DNA from: Flammeovirgaceae bacterium
GTDB lineage: Bacteria > Bacteroidota > Bacteroidia > Cytophagales > Cyclobacteriaceae
NCBI GenBank assembly: GCA_016712035.1
Contig: JADJRT010000001.1
Span: 682,001 to 746,000, forward strand
Length of the DNA stretch: 64,000 nt
Reading direction: 5' to 3'
Positions within the stretch are counted from its first letter, which is position 1; every line of letters begins with the position of its first letter. Position numbers and translations under genes: made by a program. The notes beneath the pieces were generated by a model. That model had not been told where the DNA came from. It searched no databases and worked only from the letters and a program-made list of their open reading frames with translations. This document shows positions 46,969-55,536 of this stretch, one piece after another.

Positions 46969-47068
46969 AAGGCAAGTGGCTTTGGTATGTTCAAGATAAG
47001 CAAAGTTTTAAAAAAGAGCGAATGCTGAAAATTCATTAGCGATTTCATCCCGTTCTGGAAGTTAACAA

Positions 47069-47599
47069 TTATTTAAAATTTACTACTGAAGGCCGCCACG
47101 TTATAGAATCTCCGCTTATGCCCTTGTCGTAATTAATCACTTCAAGTCGGGCAGGCGTTACTTTAATCAACAAATAATTCTCCTTGCGATCCGGATAAAA
47201 ATTTTTCCATTCTTCTTTCCAGCGGATATCCTTTTCGGTTTGATCATTTATTAACTCAGCTGTTCCATAAATTGACACATACCCATTTTCATTCTTATCG
47301 AAATAATATAAGGTTACGCGGGGATCATTTTTGATTTGATCTACTTTTCTGCTTTTAGGATTTGTGCCCATCCAAACGGTAAAATCAGCTTCGGGCTCAA
47401 AAGCATCCATGGTTCTTACTTGCGGATGGCCTTCGTTATTCAATGTTATGAGAGCACATTTTCCAGAATTTCTAATGACTACGCGGGCTGCATTTAGAAT
47501 GGCTGTATTATCATTAGAATTGGATGATGATTTTTCATTCGATTGGCATCCTCCAAGTAAAAAGGAAATCCAGAGACATGAAGCAATAAACAATCTCAT
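47069..47599 (-). CDS. Pyridoxamine-5'-phosphate-oxidase-family lipoprotein
   Basis: 176 residues from ATG 47599; lipobox LLGGC. After an Asn/Ser-rich spacer (SNEKSSSNSNDN) a split-barrel flavin-binding domain follows: AARVVIRNSGKCALITLNNE, GHPQVRTMDAFEPEADFTVW, KSRKVDQIKNDPRVTLYYFD, GYVSIYGTAELINDQTEKDI. It matches general-stress-protein 26-like FMN-binding proteins and is unlikely to be a true PdxH. A membrane-anchored, periplasmic location is uncommon for the family. Confidence 0.83.
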   Translation of the reverse strand: MRLFIASCLWISFLLGGCQSNEKSSSNSNDNTAILNAARVVIRNSGKCALITLNNEGHPQVRTMDAFEPEADFTVWMGTNPKSRKVDQIKNDPRVTLYYFDKNENGYVSIYGTAELINDQTEKDIRWKEEWKNFYPDRKENYLLIKVTPARLEVINYDKGISGDSITWRPSVVNFK

Positions 47600-47684
47600 G
47601 TTTTTATTGTAGATTAAAAAAATGTATTTCACACTTTAAAAGGAAAAGGACTATCATTTCTTTGCGAGAATTTCATAAGTTAAA

Positions 47685-48830
47685 ATGAATAAAGCAATAA
47701 TTCTATTGGCAATCTCGGTGGTTCTGTTCGCTGGCTGCAAAGAGGGTGAAGAAATTAACATTACAGGATTTTTACTTGAAAGCTCCATACTGCCAGAGGG
47801 GGACGCACCTAACACACAAACCATTATTATAAAGCCTAAAGGAAATTTGAACACAGAAATTTCTGTCGCTTATCAGGTGAGGGAAGGCTCGGCTCACTTT
47901 GACCAGGATATAAAATCACAGGCTGGCGACATTACTTTATCAGGTCAATCAGGCGCTCAGGTAGTAATTGAAATTATTGGTGATGAATTTCTAGAGATAT
48001 CAGAGTCGTTTGATATCGTGATAACATACGAAGGGAAGGAATATCCTTTACAGATCAATATTGAAGATGATGATGAAATGGAAGAAGTTCTTGTTTCCAG
48101 CACCGGTTTCTATACATCAATCGATCATCCCTCTATGCAATTGGTTTGGAGCGATGAATTTTCCGGAACGCAACTTAACACTAGTAATTGGGGCTTTGAT
48201 CTCGGCAATGGTTGCAACGGAGGTGTTTGTGGTTGGGGTAATAATGAGTTAGAAACCTACACCAATAATCCGGCTAACATTCGAGTAGAAAACGGCACTG
48301 TAAAGATTACCGCATTGAGTAGCGGTGGTAACTTTACTTCATCGCGAATAAAAACACAGGATAAAGTAAACATTAAGTACGGACGAATAGACGTGCGTGC
48401 AAAGTTGCCCAAAGGGCAAGGGATTTGGCCAGCTATTTGGATGCTGGGTGAAAGTATAACTTCAGCAGGTTGGCCCGCCTGTGGCGAGATCGATATTATG
48501 GAATTGGTAGGCCATCAACCTCAAACCACACATGGCACTGTTCATTATGATAAGGATGGCTACAAAAGTGCAACAGGTAGTTCGAGTTTACTCACGGGAG
48601 ATTTTTCTGATCAGTTTCATGTGTTCACGTTAATATGGGAGCGAGATAACATGGCCTGGTATGTCGATAACCAAAGCTTTAAAACCTTTAAGCCGGATGT
48701 GGCAGCCTTCAACAAATCCTTCTTTTTTATTTTGAATGTTGCTGTAGGGGGCAATTGGCCGGGCTCACCGGATGGAACAACTACTTTCCCTCAGGAAATG
48801 GCAGTTGACTACGTGCGGGTATTTCAATAG
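47685..48830 (+). CDS. GH16 endo-beta-glucanase lipoprotein (laminarinase-like)
   Basis: 381 residues; lipobox LFAGC. Residues about 30-135 form a Calx-beta-like domain (AYQVREGSAHFDQDIKSQAG, IEIIGDEFLEISESFDIVIT). The catalytic jelly-roll starts MQLVWSDEFSGTQLNTSNWG; the active-site motif GEIDIMELVGH (Glu-Asp-x-x-Glu) is intact near residue 270, followed by THGTVHYDKDGYKS and FFFILNVAVGGNWPGSPDGT. GH16 members of this type cleave beta-1,3- or mixed-linkage glucans. It points to use of laminarin-like polysaccharides at the cell surface. There is no SusCD pair in the window. Confidence 0.92.
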   Translation: MNKAIILLAISVVLFAGCKEGEEINITGFLLESSILPEGDAPNTQTIIIKPKGNLNTEISVAYQVREGSAHFDQDIKSQAGDITLSGQSGAQVVIEIIGDEFLEISESFDIVITYEGKEYPLQINIEDDDEMEEVLVSSTGFYTSIDHPSMQLVWSDEFSGTQLNTSNWGFDLGNGCNGGVCGWGNNELETYTNNPANIRVENGTVKITALSSGGNFTSSRIKTQDKVNIKYGRIDVRAKLPKGQGIWPAIWMLGESITSAGWPACGEIDIMELVGHQPQTTHGTVHYDKDGYKSATGSSSLLTGDFSDQFHVFTLIWERDNMAWYVDNQSFKTFKPDVAAFNKSFFFILNVAVGGNWPGSPDGTTTFPQEMAVDYVRVFQ

Positions 48831-48854
48831 CCCATTGTCAATCGAACAAATGAA

Positions 48855-49565
48855 TTACATTTTAGCTTTAGGAAACAATATGTTGTTTTCTAAATGGATG
48901 TGCTGCATCAGATCTTCATCAAATTCCTTCAGCATTTTATACGTGTACTGAAAAGTAGGACACGCACTGGCAGGAGATGTGTATTGGCTGGTAAGACTGC
49001 GCAAGGATTTTATCAGATCACCGGCACTATCATGTTCGTGTTCCATAACCGAAATTGGAAATTGAATGGAAGCGGCTACACTCTTAGGTGTACTTGATTC
49101 AAGAAGTCTGCGGATAGCAGGAAAGAGAATCTCTTCTTCTTTGGGAAGGTGATTGAGCAACTCCTCGGCCAAAGCGTTGAAGGTGTCGCGTATGGTTAAT
49201 ACATACGGACTATCCTGACCATGCACATCAGAAATTTTATTTAGTAATTCCATAATCTGCGGAATGGACTCGCGCACATAGGTATGATGATGTTGCGTAA
49301 TGTAATCGATAAGCAAGGTTGCATCCCAGGTTTCAAAACGCATTTTGCTCTCAGGGCCTTGATTGAATTTGGTTTCCATAATTTCCTGCCAGATTTTATG
49401 TGGATTTAATCCGGCATCTGCGCAAGCTTGCATAAAAGGTGTTTTACCATGGCAGCAATAGTCCAGGTAGTACGTATTAAAAATGCCAATAGCCTGTGGA
49501 AATTGAAGTGCAAGATCAGCAACTGTGCAGGTAGAAAAATCGAAGGTACTATCTGTTGTTGTCAT
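48855..49565 (-). CDS. ric: Iron-sulfur cluster repair di-iron protein (ScdA/YtfE/RIC)
   Basis: 236 residues from ATG 49565. The N-terminal ScdA domain carries TVADLALQFPQAIGIFNTYY, LDYCCHGKTPFMQAC, with the vicinal cysteines of the family. The hemerythrin-like half supplies the di-iron histidines and glutamates: IDYITQHHHTYVRESIPQIM, LLNHLPKEEEILFPAIRR, SVMEHEHDSAGDLIKSLR, DLMQHIHLENNILFPKA. Ric repairs iron-sulfur clusters damaged by nitric oxide or oxidants. An 18-bp palindrome of Crp/Fnr type lies 52 bases upstream, consistent with control by an NO- or oxygen-sensing regulator. Confidence 0.92.
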   Translation of the reverse strand: MTTTDSTFDFSTCTVADLALQFPQAIGIFNTYYLDYCCHGKTPFMQACADAGLNPHKIWQEIMETKFNQGPESKMRFETWDATLLIDYITQHHHTYVRESIPQIMELLNKISDVHGQDSPYVLTIRDTFNALAEELLNHLPKEEEILFPAIRRLLESSTPKSVAASIQFPISVMEHEHDSAGDLIKSLRSLTSQYTSPASACPTFQYTYKMLKEFDEDLMQHIHLENNILFPKAKM

Positions 49566-49617
49566 AGTGAGATTGATATAATATAAACCCAAAACTAAAG
49601 GCGATGAGCATGATAGA

Positions 49618-49635
49618 TTATGACTACAATCATAA
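49618..49635 (-). promoter_or_regulatory. Candidate Crp/Fnr-family operator upstream of ric
   Basis: TTATGA-CTACAA-TCATAA: perfect six-base arms and a six-base spacer, the spacing of Crp/Fnr-family sites. It is 52 bases before the ric start codon, and ric genes are commonly under Fnr- or NO-responsive control. No experimental link is available from sequence. Confidence 0.45.
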
Positions 49636-49657
49636 CTTCCCTAAAAGGAATTTTGCT

Positions 49658-49700
49658 AAAAAAAAGTCGGCAACGATGGAATTCCATGATTGCCGACTTT
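49658..49700 (-). terminator. Rho-independent terminator for the 50334-49735 gene
   Basis: AAAGTCGGCAA (49663-49673) pairs with TTGCCGACTTT (49690-49700). Read on the minus strand the stem is followed by a run of eight T (the A run at 49658-49665). It stands 35 bases after the stop of the 49735-50334 gene. Confidence 0.85.
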
Positions 49701-49734
49701 AATAAACAGTCCTCTCACAAGAGACCGTGTTTTG

Positions 49735-50334
49735 TTATTGTGCTATCTGAACAATTTTAGCCAGCGGTATACCATTCGCAACTCCGGTTATCTCGCCTTC
49801 TGAGCTGTCATCCATTTTTACTGTGAGCAATGTATTGTTCATCGGAATCTGTAGTTGATAATTCGTCTTTCCGGTTTCGGTATTTACATCCTTATTAAGA
49901 ATGGATTTGTAGCCTTGTACCTTTATTACTTTTTGATTTTCATCCGTCATCATGCCACCGATCATAGGCATATTCAAAATCATGTTCAATGAATTGATAA
50001 GTGGGGAGTTGTTAATAATCTCAATCGATCCTTGTTTTGGAACGCTACCATAATGGCGGTTTACATACAAGCCTACATAACTTCCCGTGCCGCTTACATT
50101 ATCTTCTTTATCTACCACAGGCAATGTGCCCAATTTGGCGGGTAACAGCTTTAAAATTTCTTTACCAATGGCCATATCCAAATCACGGAGCATCTGTTCC
50201 ATAGCGAATCGCGAATCCTGTAAAGCACCCGATGAATAGGTGGAGCGGGCGGATGCAATATTTTTATCAAAATCCTGAGCGAAAGTGGCAATTCCTGCCA
50301 GTACGCCTATTACGAGTAAACTAATTTTTTTCAT
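49735..50334 (-). CDS. Exported protein of unknown function, paralogue of next gene
   Basis: 199 residues with a signal peptide (MKKISLLVIGVLAGIATFA-Q). A helical segment (DSRFAMEQMLRDLDMAIGKE, ILKLLPAKLGTLP) is followed by a beta-rich domain (YVGLYVNRHYGSVPKQGSIE, QKVIKVQGYKSILNKD, TNYQLQIPMNNTLLTVKMDD). Blocks such as MEQMLRDLDMAIGKEILKLL and the closing strand pattern match the gene at 50346-51173, so the pair is a tandem duplication. I do not recognise a named family. A terminator follows at 49658-49700. Confidence 0.8.
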   Translation of the reverse strand: MKKISLLVIGVLAGIATFAQDFDKNIASARSTYSSGALQDSRFAMEQMLRDLDMAIGKEILKLLPAKLGTLPVVDKEDNVSGTGSYVGLYVNRHYGSVPKQGSIEIINNSPLINSLNMILNMPMIGGMMTDENQKVIKVQGYKSILNKDVNTETGKTNYQLQIPMNNTLLTVKMDDSSEGEITGVANGIPLAKIVQIAQ

Positions 50335-50345
50335 ATGATTATTTT

Positions 50346-51173
50346 CTATTGCTCTCCTAGTTCTTTTTTGATACCATCTAAATTAAAGGTTTCCGCTGCC
50401 TTCATCATGTCAGGTTCAGTGGCAAAGTTCCTGCCCTCAAAAACGATAATGGAGGATTGACCGATAGGAACACTTAGTTTATAACCGCTACCATCGCTAT
50501 ATTCTATAATTGCGCGGTATCATTTTAGTTTGGTTTGTTTCCAGTTTTGTTCTCCATTGGTTTGTTGGGCATACCCACACTAAGCCAGATAGGCATTATC
50601 ACCTGCCATCCAAACAGAATTCTTTGCAATGGTGGTGGTACACTGTTTATCCTTTCCATCACTGTATTCCCGTTTAATGGTGAGCCCAGCCCAACACCAA
50701 CCGGTACTAGTTACCTGATCTTCATCTGCGTCTTTGGCAAGCCCGCTTACTGATTCTGGAAGTGACTTTAAAATTTTATTTCCTATTTCCATCTCCACAC
50801 CAAGCATAGCTTGTTGTACGGAATAGCGCGCTTCCCCATAACTGTTTTTCTTATACGCCATTTCGGCATCGGCAAGATTTTGGTTGACATCCGGTGGAGT
50901 TGAAATCAAACCTGCGCCACCTTGGTTGGATGGATCGTTTCCGCCCATTCCATTTTGCCCACCTGCGCCATTAACACCACCCTGACCTTGACCCGATTGA
51001 TTTCCGGATTGATCTTTTTTCTTACCACCAAAAAGCTTATCAATTTCTTCGCCTGCTTTTTGTTCGGTTTTGTTTTCAACTTTTTGTTTGAGCCGGTTCA
51101 ACACCTGAGCCTCCGTACCAATGGAAGCAAGACAGAGACCTGTTCTAAAGGTTAAATAATAGCGTAACTTCAT
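50346..51173 (-). pseudogene. Second exported paralogue, Gly/Asn/Gln-rich, with two in-frame stops
   Basis: From ATG 51173 the frame runs VLNRLKQKVENKTEQKAGEE, then a low-complexity Gly/Asn/Gln stretch (SGNQSGQGQGGVNGAGGQNG), LADAEMAYKKNSYGEARYSV, QQAMLGVEMEIGNKILKSLP and on to MAGDNAYLA, where TAG (50580-50582) stops it. The same frame continues QQTNGEQNWKQTKLK, a TGA (50520-50522), then YRAIIEYSDGSGYKLSVPIG and EPDMMKAAETFNLDGIKKEL to a stop at 50346. Since the frame itself is kept, these look like point changes or compensating indels, unlike the single-base shifts elsewhere. The homologous downstream gene lacks the Gly-rich insert. Confidence 0.72.
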
Positions 51174-51329
51174 AACGGTTAATTTGTAATTGTAAAGGTA
51201 CAAAATTCAAAACCATTAATACGCAAAGAATAGGCCAAAGGATTTAACCTTCAACAAAATACTGTTAAAAACCATACTATTCTTTACCTTGAAGCAAGAT
51301 CGTACTGTTACTAAATAATTTTTCTAACT

Positions 51330-52091
51330 ATGAATTCACTTTTTAATCTATCCGGTAAAGTAGCGGTTGTAACCGGTGCCAGTAAAGGAATCGGTGAAGC
51401 GATTGCAAAAATTTATGGGGCTGCCGGAGCGAATGTTGTTGTTTCCAGTCGTAAAAAAGAATCAGTAGATGAAGTCGCTAATTCAATTATTCAAAATGGA
51501 GGAAAGGCAATTGCTGTTGCTTGCCATATGGGCAACATGCAGGATGTTGATCGATTGGTTAAGGAAACGGTTTCCGCGTATGGAGGCATTGATATCTTAG
51601 TAAACAATGCGGCTACCAATCCCACCTTCGGCCCTGTGGTTGATACCGATGAAGCCGCTTTTGATAAAATCATGAATGTGAATGTGAAAGGCCCGTTTGA
51701 ACTTTCGAAAAAAGTTTATGGGTTGATGAAGGAAAAAAAATCCGGATCGATAATTAATATTAGTTCAGTAGGTGGCCTGCGTCCCGAGCAAGGACTTGGA
51801 ATTTACAGTATGAGTAAAGCGGCATTAATTTCACTCACAAAAGTAATGGCCAAAGAATGGGGGGGTGATAATATTCGTGCGAATGTTATTTGCCCCGGAC
51901 TTATTAAGACAAAATTTAGTGAAGCGCTATGGAACAATGAAAAGATCATGCATACCATGATGAAGATGTTGCCGATAAAACGCGTGGGCACGCCCGAAGA
52001 AATTGCTGCCTTGGCCTTATATCTTGCTGCCGATGAATCGGCATATTGTACAGGTAGTGTGTTTACTGCCGATGGCGGATTTACGATTTAA
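51330..52091 (+). CDS. Short-chain dehydrogenase/reductase
   Basis: 253 residues, classical SDR: nucleotide motif VTGASKGIGEAIAK near residue 15, NNAAT near 91, catalytic serine in SIINISSVGGLRPEQG, and YSMSKAA with the tyrosine and lysine near residue 158. The C-terminus closes with TGSVFTADGGF. The best-known relative in this context is DHRS4-like oxidoreductases. The stop is one base from the start of the acyl-CoA dehydrogenase gene, so both are in one operon with the following kinase gene. Confidence 0.93.
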   Translation: MNSLFNLSGKVAVVTGASKGIGEAIAKIYGAAGANVVVSSRKKESVDEVANSIIQNGGKAIAVACHMGNMQDVDRLVKETVSAYGGIDILVNNAATNPTFGPVVDTDEAAFDKIMNVNVKGPFELSKKVYGLMKEKKSGSIINISSVGGLRPEQGLGIYSMSKAALISLTKVMAKEWGGDNIRANVICPGLIKTKFSEALWNNEKIMHTMMKMLPIKRVGTPEEIAALALYLAADESAYCTGSVFTADGGFTI

Positions 52092-52092
52092 T

Positions 52093-53295
52093 ATGACCAC
52101 ACTATTTCATACCGACAAAGTCAACACGCTTCTTCCTAAATACAAATCGTTTTTAGAAACAGAAGTTTATCCAGTTGAACTGGGAATGATCACAAACTTT
52201 CAGCAAGCGCTTCCTCAACTGCAAAAGCTTCGCGCGAAAGCGAAGGAACAAAAACTCTGGGCTCCGCATTTATCTGAAAAGGATGGCGGCCTTGGACTTT
52301 CTCTTGTTGAGTTTGCGCATATCAGTGAATTGCTTGGGACTTCTCCTTTAGGCCATTACATATTTAATTGTAATGCACCTGATATCGGCAATATGGAACT
52401 GATGCATCAGTTCGCTTCCGCAGAATTGAAAGCAAACTATCTGAAGCCTTTAATGAATGGCGAGATTCGATCTTGCTTTGCTATGACCGAGCCCGAGTTT
52501 GCAGGATCGAATCCGATAAACATGGCGACAATAGCGGTTCGTGAAAATGATCAGTATATCATCAACGGGCATAAATGGTTTACAACAGCAGCCGATGGAG
52601 CTGCCTTTACTATAGTGATGGCGCTTACCGATCCACAAAATGAAAATCCCCACTTACGAGCAAGTATGATTTTAGTGCCACTCGATAATCCAGGCTATAG
52701 ATTGATTCGTAACATTCCTATCATGGGCGATGTAGGCGGAGACTACTTGAGTCACGGTGAAGTAACGTTTACGAATTGCAAAGTGCCGGTTACCAATCTT
52801 ATTGGCGAAGCGGGAAAAGGTTTTGCTTTGGCGCAGGCGCGATTGGGTCCAGGCCGCATTCATCACTGCATGCGTTGGATTGGAATTTGTGAACGGGCTT
52901 TTGATTTGATGTGCAAACGGGCGGTTACTCGTAAAGTAAGCAGCGAAAAGTTTTTAGCCGATCAGCAAATGATACAATTCTGGATTGCTGAAAGTCGCGC
53001 AGAAATAAATGCCGCCCGACTGATGGTTTTGAATGCTGCACAGACCATTGAAAAAGAAGGCGCAAAAGCTGCCAAAGATGAAATTGCTGCGATCAAATTT
53101 TTTGTAGCGGATATTCTGATTAAAGTGATCGATCGGGCTATACAAGTTCATGGTGGTTTGGGAGTTACGGATTATACCTTGCTTTCCTTCTGGTATCGGC
53201 ATGAGAGGGCGGCCCGTATTTATGATGGCCCGGATGAAGTGCATAAATCTGCACTCGCAAAGTCTATTCTTAAAAAATACGCAGCTAATTTATGA
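52093..53295 (+). CDS. Acyl-CoA dehydrogenase (ACAD10/11-like)
   Basis: 400 residues from ATG 52093. FAD-binding and active-site motifs: CFAMTEPEFAGSNPINMATI near residue 120, INGHKWFTTAADGAAFTIVM, RIHHCMRWIGICERAFDLMC, and VHGGLGVTDYTLLSFWYRHE, RAARIYDGPDEVHKS. The signature is that of the long ACAD11/ACAD10-type group rather than the short-chain enzymes. It overlaps the following kinase-like gene by 4 bases (ATGA). In mammals the same two domains are fused in one protein, which supports a shared pathway. Confidence 0.92.
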   Translation: MTTLFHTDKVNTLLPKYKSFLETEVYPVELGMITNFQQALPQLQKLRAKAKEQKLWAPHLSEKDGGLGLSLVEFAHISELLGTSPLGHYIFNCNAPDIGNMELMHQFASAELKANYLKPLMNGEIRSCFAMTEPEFAGSNPINMATIAVRENDQYIINGHKWFTTAADGAAFTIVMALTDPQNENPHLRASMILVPLDNPGYRLIRNIPIMGDVGGDYLSHGEVTFTNCKVPVTNLIGEAGKGFALAQARLGPGRIHHCMRWIGICERAFDLMCKRAVTRKVSSEKFLADQQMIQFWIAESRAEINAARLMVLNAAQTIEKEGAKAAKDEIAAIKFFVADILIKVIDRAIQVHGGLGVTDYTLLSFWYRHERAARIYDGPDEVHKSALAKSILKKYAANL

Positions 53296-54347
53296 TTGAT
53301 CAACCTGCTTCTATTCGCCCTGGCGAAGAACTTGATCAGGTTAAACTGCAAACCTATTTGCGCGGAGTACTTCCGGGATTTGAAAAGGAAATTTCTATTC
53401 AACAATTTCCGAGCGGGTATTCTAACCTCACGTATTTCATTCTGGCTGGTGATCAGCAATATGTTTTGCGCAGGCCACCCATTGGTGCTAATATAAAATC
53501 AGCTCATGATATGGAGCGCGAATATCAAGTTCTGATAAAACTCAAAGCAGCAGGCTACGCAAAAGTACCCGAAGCAGTTCATCTCTGCGAAGATTTAGCG
53601 GTGATGGGCTGCAAATTTTATTTGATGAAACGCGTGGCCGGAGTGATTCTAAGAAACCGTTTACCAAAAGATGTTTCAATCTCTGAAGATACTTTTCGTT
53701 CGCTTTCCAAAGCAACGATTGATCAATTAGTTTATCTACATAAATTAGATCTTAACACTACCGGCCTTGATACTTTAGGCAAACCGGATGGTTATGTTGC
53801 CAGACAAGTGGAAGGCTGGGCAAAACGCTACACAAATTCTCAAACGGATGACATCGCGTCTATGAATGAAGTGGCTGAGTGGATGCAACAAAATCAACCA
53901 ACCAACTCGCGCGCGGCTTTTATTCACAATGATTTTAAATATGATAATCTGGTATTAAATCCTGATAATCTAACCGAGATTAAAGCGGTGTTGGATTGGG
54001 AGATGGCAACCGTGGGCGATCCGTTGATGGATTTAGGAACAACGTTAGCATATTGGGCGGAGGCGACAGATTCAGATTCTTTAAAGCCCTTTAACCTTAC
54101 GTGGATGCCTGGAAATTTCACAAGGAATGAAGTAGTCGATTACTATCAGCAAAAAACGGAGATACAAATTAATGACATCGTTTTCTATTACGCGTTCGGT
54201 GCATTTAAAGTAGGGGTCATCTGTCAGCAAATTTATCAGCGGTATAAACTGGGAGTAACAAAAGATCCGCGCTTTGCTATGTTGATTCATATAATCAAGG
54301 CGTGTGGCGAAAATGCGCGTAACGCGATTGAGAGAAATAAAATTTAA
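53292..54347 (+). CDS. APH-family phosphotransferase (ACAD10/11 kinase-domain type)
   Basis: 351 residues: aminoglycoside-phosphotransferase fold with IQQFPSGYSNLTYFILAGDQ, YVLRRPP, the catalytic loop AAFIHNDFKYDNLVLNPDN (HxDxxxxN) near residue 212, and the metal-binding AVLDWEMATVGDPLMDLGTT. Despite the fold name it is not an antibiotic-resistance gene by context. It is the same domain that is fused to acyl-CoA dehydrogenase in mammalian ACAD10/ACAD11, thought to phosphorylate 4-hydroxyacyl-CoA. The last 23 bases, including the stop, are repeated downstream at 54436-54458. Confidence 0.9.
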   Translation: MIDQPASIRPGEELDQVKLQTYLRGVLPGFEKEISIQQFPSGYSNLTYFILAGDQQYVLRRPPIGANIKSAHDMEREYQVLIKLKAAGYAKVPEAVHLCEDLAVMGCKFYLMKRVAGVILRNRLPKDVSISEDTFRSLSKATIDQLVYLHKLDLNTTGLDTLGKPDGYVARQVEGWAKRYTNSQTDDIASMNEVAEWMQQNQPTNSRAAFIHNDFKYDNLVLNPDNLTEIKAVLDWEMATVGDPLMDLGTTLAYWAEATDSDSLKPFNLTWMPGNFTRNEVVDYYQQKTEIQINDIVFYYAFGAFKVGVICQQIYQRYKLGVTKDPRFAMLIHIIKACGENARNAIERNKI

Positions 54348-54530
54348 CCATGGTCTGTGTCCACACAGACCATACTGATATGAGATAAATGATTTCGTAT
54401 TTCGGCCTGTGAGGACACAGACCGAGGAATAGGGACGATTGAGAGAAATGAAATTTAAAGTCTGTGACCCTCTGTGTTTCTCTGTGGTGAAGAAATTTAA
54501 CCAAAGAGGACACAGACCGAGGAGTTAAGA
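54325..54530 (+). repeat. Two-hairpin element between 23-bp direct repeats of the gene's 3' end
   Basis: CGATTGAGAGAAATAAAATT-TAA (54325-54347, the last codons and stop of the kinase gene) recurs as CGATTGAGAGAAATGAAATT-TAA at 54436-54458, with one mismatch. The 88 bases between hold ATGGTCTGTGTCCACACAGA-CCAT and TTCGGCCTGTGAGGACACAG-ACCGAGG, with a longer linker than at 10 kb. A further fragment follows (GAGGACACAGACCGAGG near 54507). No gene is present up to 54546. Confidence 0.82.
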
Positions 54531-54546
54531 AGAGAAAATTTAGATC

Positions 54547-55434
54547 ATGAACATAAAAAACATCACCATCATCGGTACCGGAAACTTAGGAAGTCGCATT
54601 GGATTGCAGGCTGCAATCTCTAGTTACAACGTCATCTTTTATGACATCTCTGATTCCGCGCTAAGCAAAGCGAAAGCATCCCTTGAGAAACTTTGTAATC
54701 AACTCATTAAATCAAACTTACTTCTTGAAGCTAAAAAAGAGGAAGCACTTGCCCGCATCGAATACGCTGCCGATCTAAAAAAAGCCTTAACCGATTGCGA
54801 CTTCATCAGCGAAAGTGTAACCGAAGATTTAGCCATCAAAGAAAAAGTTTGGAAGCAAATCCGTGATCTTGCTCCCACAAAAACAATTTTCACTACCAAT
54901 ACTTCGTACTTACTTCCCTCACAGCTTGCCAGCATTTCCGGCCGACCTGAAAAATTTTGTGCGTTTCATTTTCACGATGTGTTTTATGCGCGGGTAGTGG
55001 ATATCATGCCGCATTCTGGTACGGATCTAAGCTTAATTCCATTGCTTGAAGAATTGGGTAGAAAACTCAATCAGGTTCCGGTTATTGTGAAGAAAGAATC
55101 GCCTGGCTACATTTTCAATTTTATGTTGATGGCGTTGATTGGTGCCGCGGGAAGATTAAAAACAAAGGACATTGCCAGTATTGAGGATATTGATCGTTCG
55201 TGGATGGTAAACTTTCATATGCCCATGGGGCCGTTCGGGATTCTTGATAGTATAGGTTTGGATACAGCCTGGCATGTGGTAAAAGAGCGAGATGACACTG
55301 CTTCGCAAGCCTTTGGCTCTTTATTAAAAGAATATATAGATCAAGGCAAACTTGGTGAAAAATCGGGTTCGGGTTTTTATACTTATCCCAAGCCAGCTTA
55401 TCGCGATGCGGATTTTTTAAAGAAGGCCAGATAA
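54547..55434 (+). CDS. 3-hydroxyacyl-CoA dehydrogenase
   Basis: 295 residues. NAD-binding motif IIGTGNLGSRIGLQAAISSY at the N-terminus, DCDFISESVTEDLAIKEKVW, TTNTSYLLPSQLASISGRPE, KFCAFHFHDVFYARVVDIMP (catalytic histidine) and KKESPGYIFNFMLMALIGAA; the C-terminal domain has WMVNFHMPMGPFGILDSIGL. It catalyses the third step of beta-oxidation. It is separated from the upstream SDR/ACAD/kinase genes by a repeat element and probably belongs to the same fatty-acid breakdown group. Confidence 0.92.
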   Translation: MNIKNITIIGTGNLGSRIGLQAAISSYNVIFYDISDSALSKAKASLEKLCNQLIKSNLLLEAKKEEALARIEYAADLKKALTDCDFISESVTEDLAIKEKVWKQIRDLAPTKTIFTTNTSYLLPSQLASISGRPEKFCAFHFHDVFYARVVDIMPHSGTDLSLIPLLEELGRKLNQVPVIVKKESPGYIFNFMLMALIGAAGRLKTKDIASIEDIDRSWMVNFHMPMGPFGILDSIGLDTAWHVVKERDDTASQAFGSLLKEYIDQGKLGEKSGSGFYTYPKPAYRDADFLKKAR

Positions 55435-55536
55435 CTTCCTTTTAAATTTCCTTTTTAGCCATAGGTCAATATCGTTGTGGTCTATGATACTTGTTTGACA
55501 GCAGCCTATGAATTATCTTTTACCTAAAGTTTTGAT

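Noticed and set aside
50520..50582. Selenocysteine or stop-codon readthrough in the Gly-rich paralogue
   Set aside because: One stop is TAG and the other TGA, no SECIS-like hairpin was seen, and the intact paralogue has ordinary codons in this region.
53292..54347. Aminoglycoside resistance gene
   Set aside because: It overlaps an acyl-CoA dehydrogenase gene and matches the ACAD10/11 kinase-domain type; context is fatty-acid metabolism.
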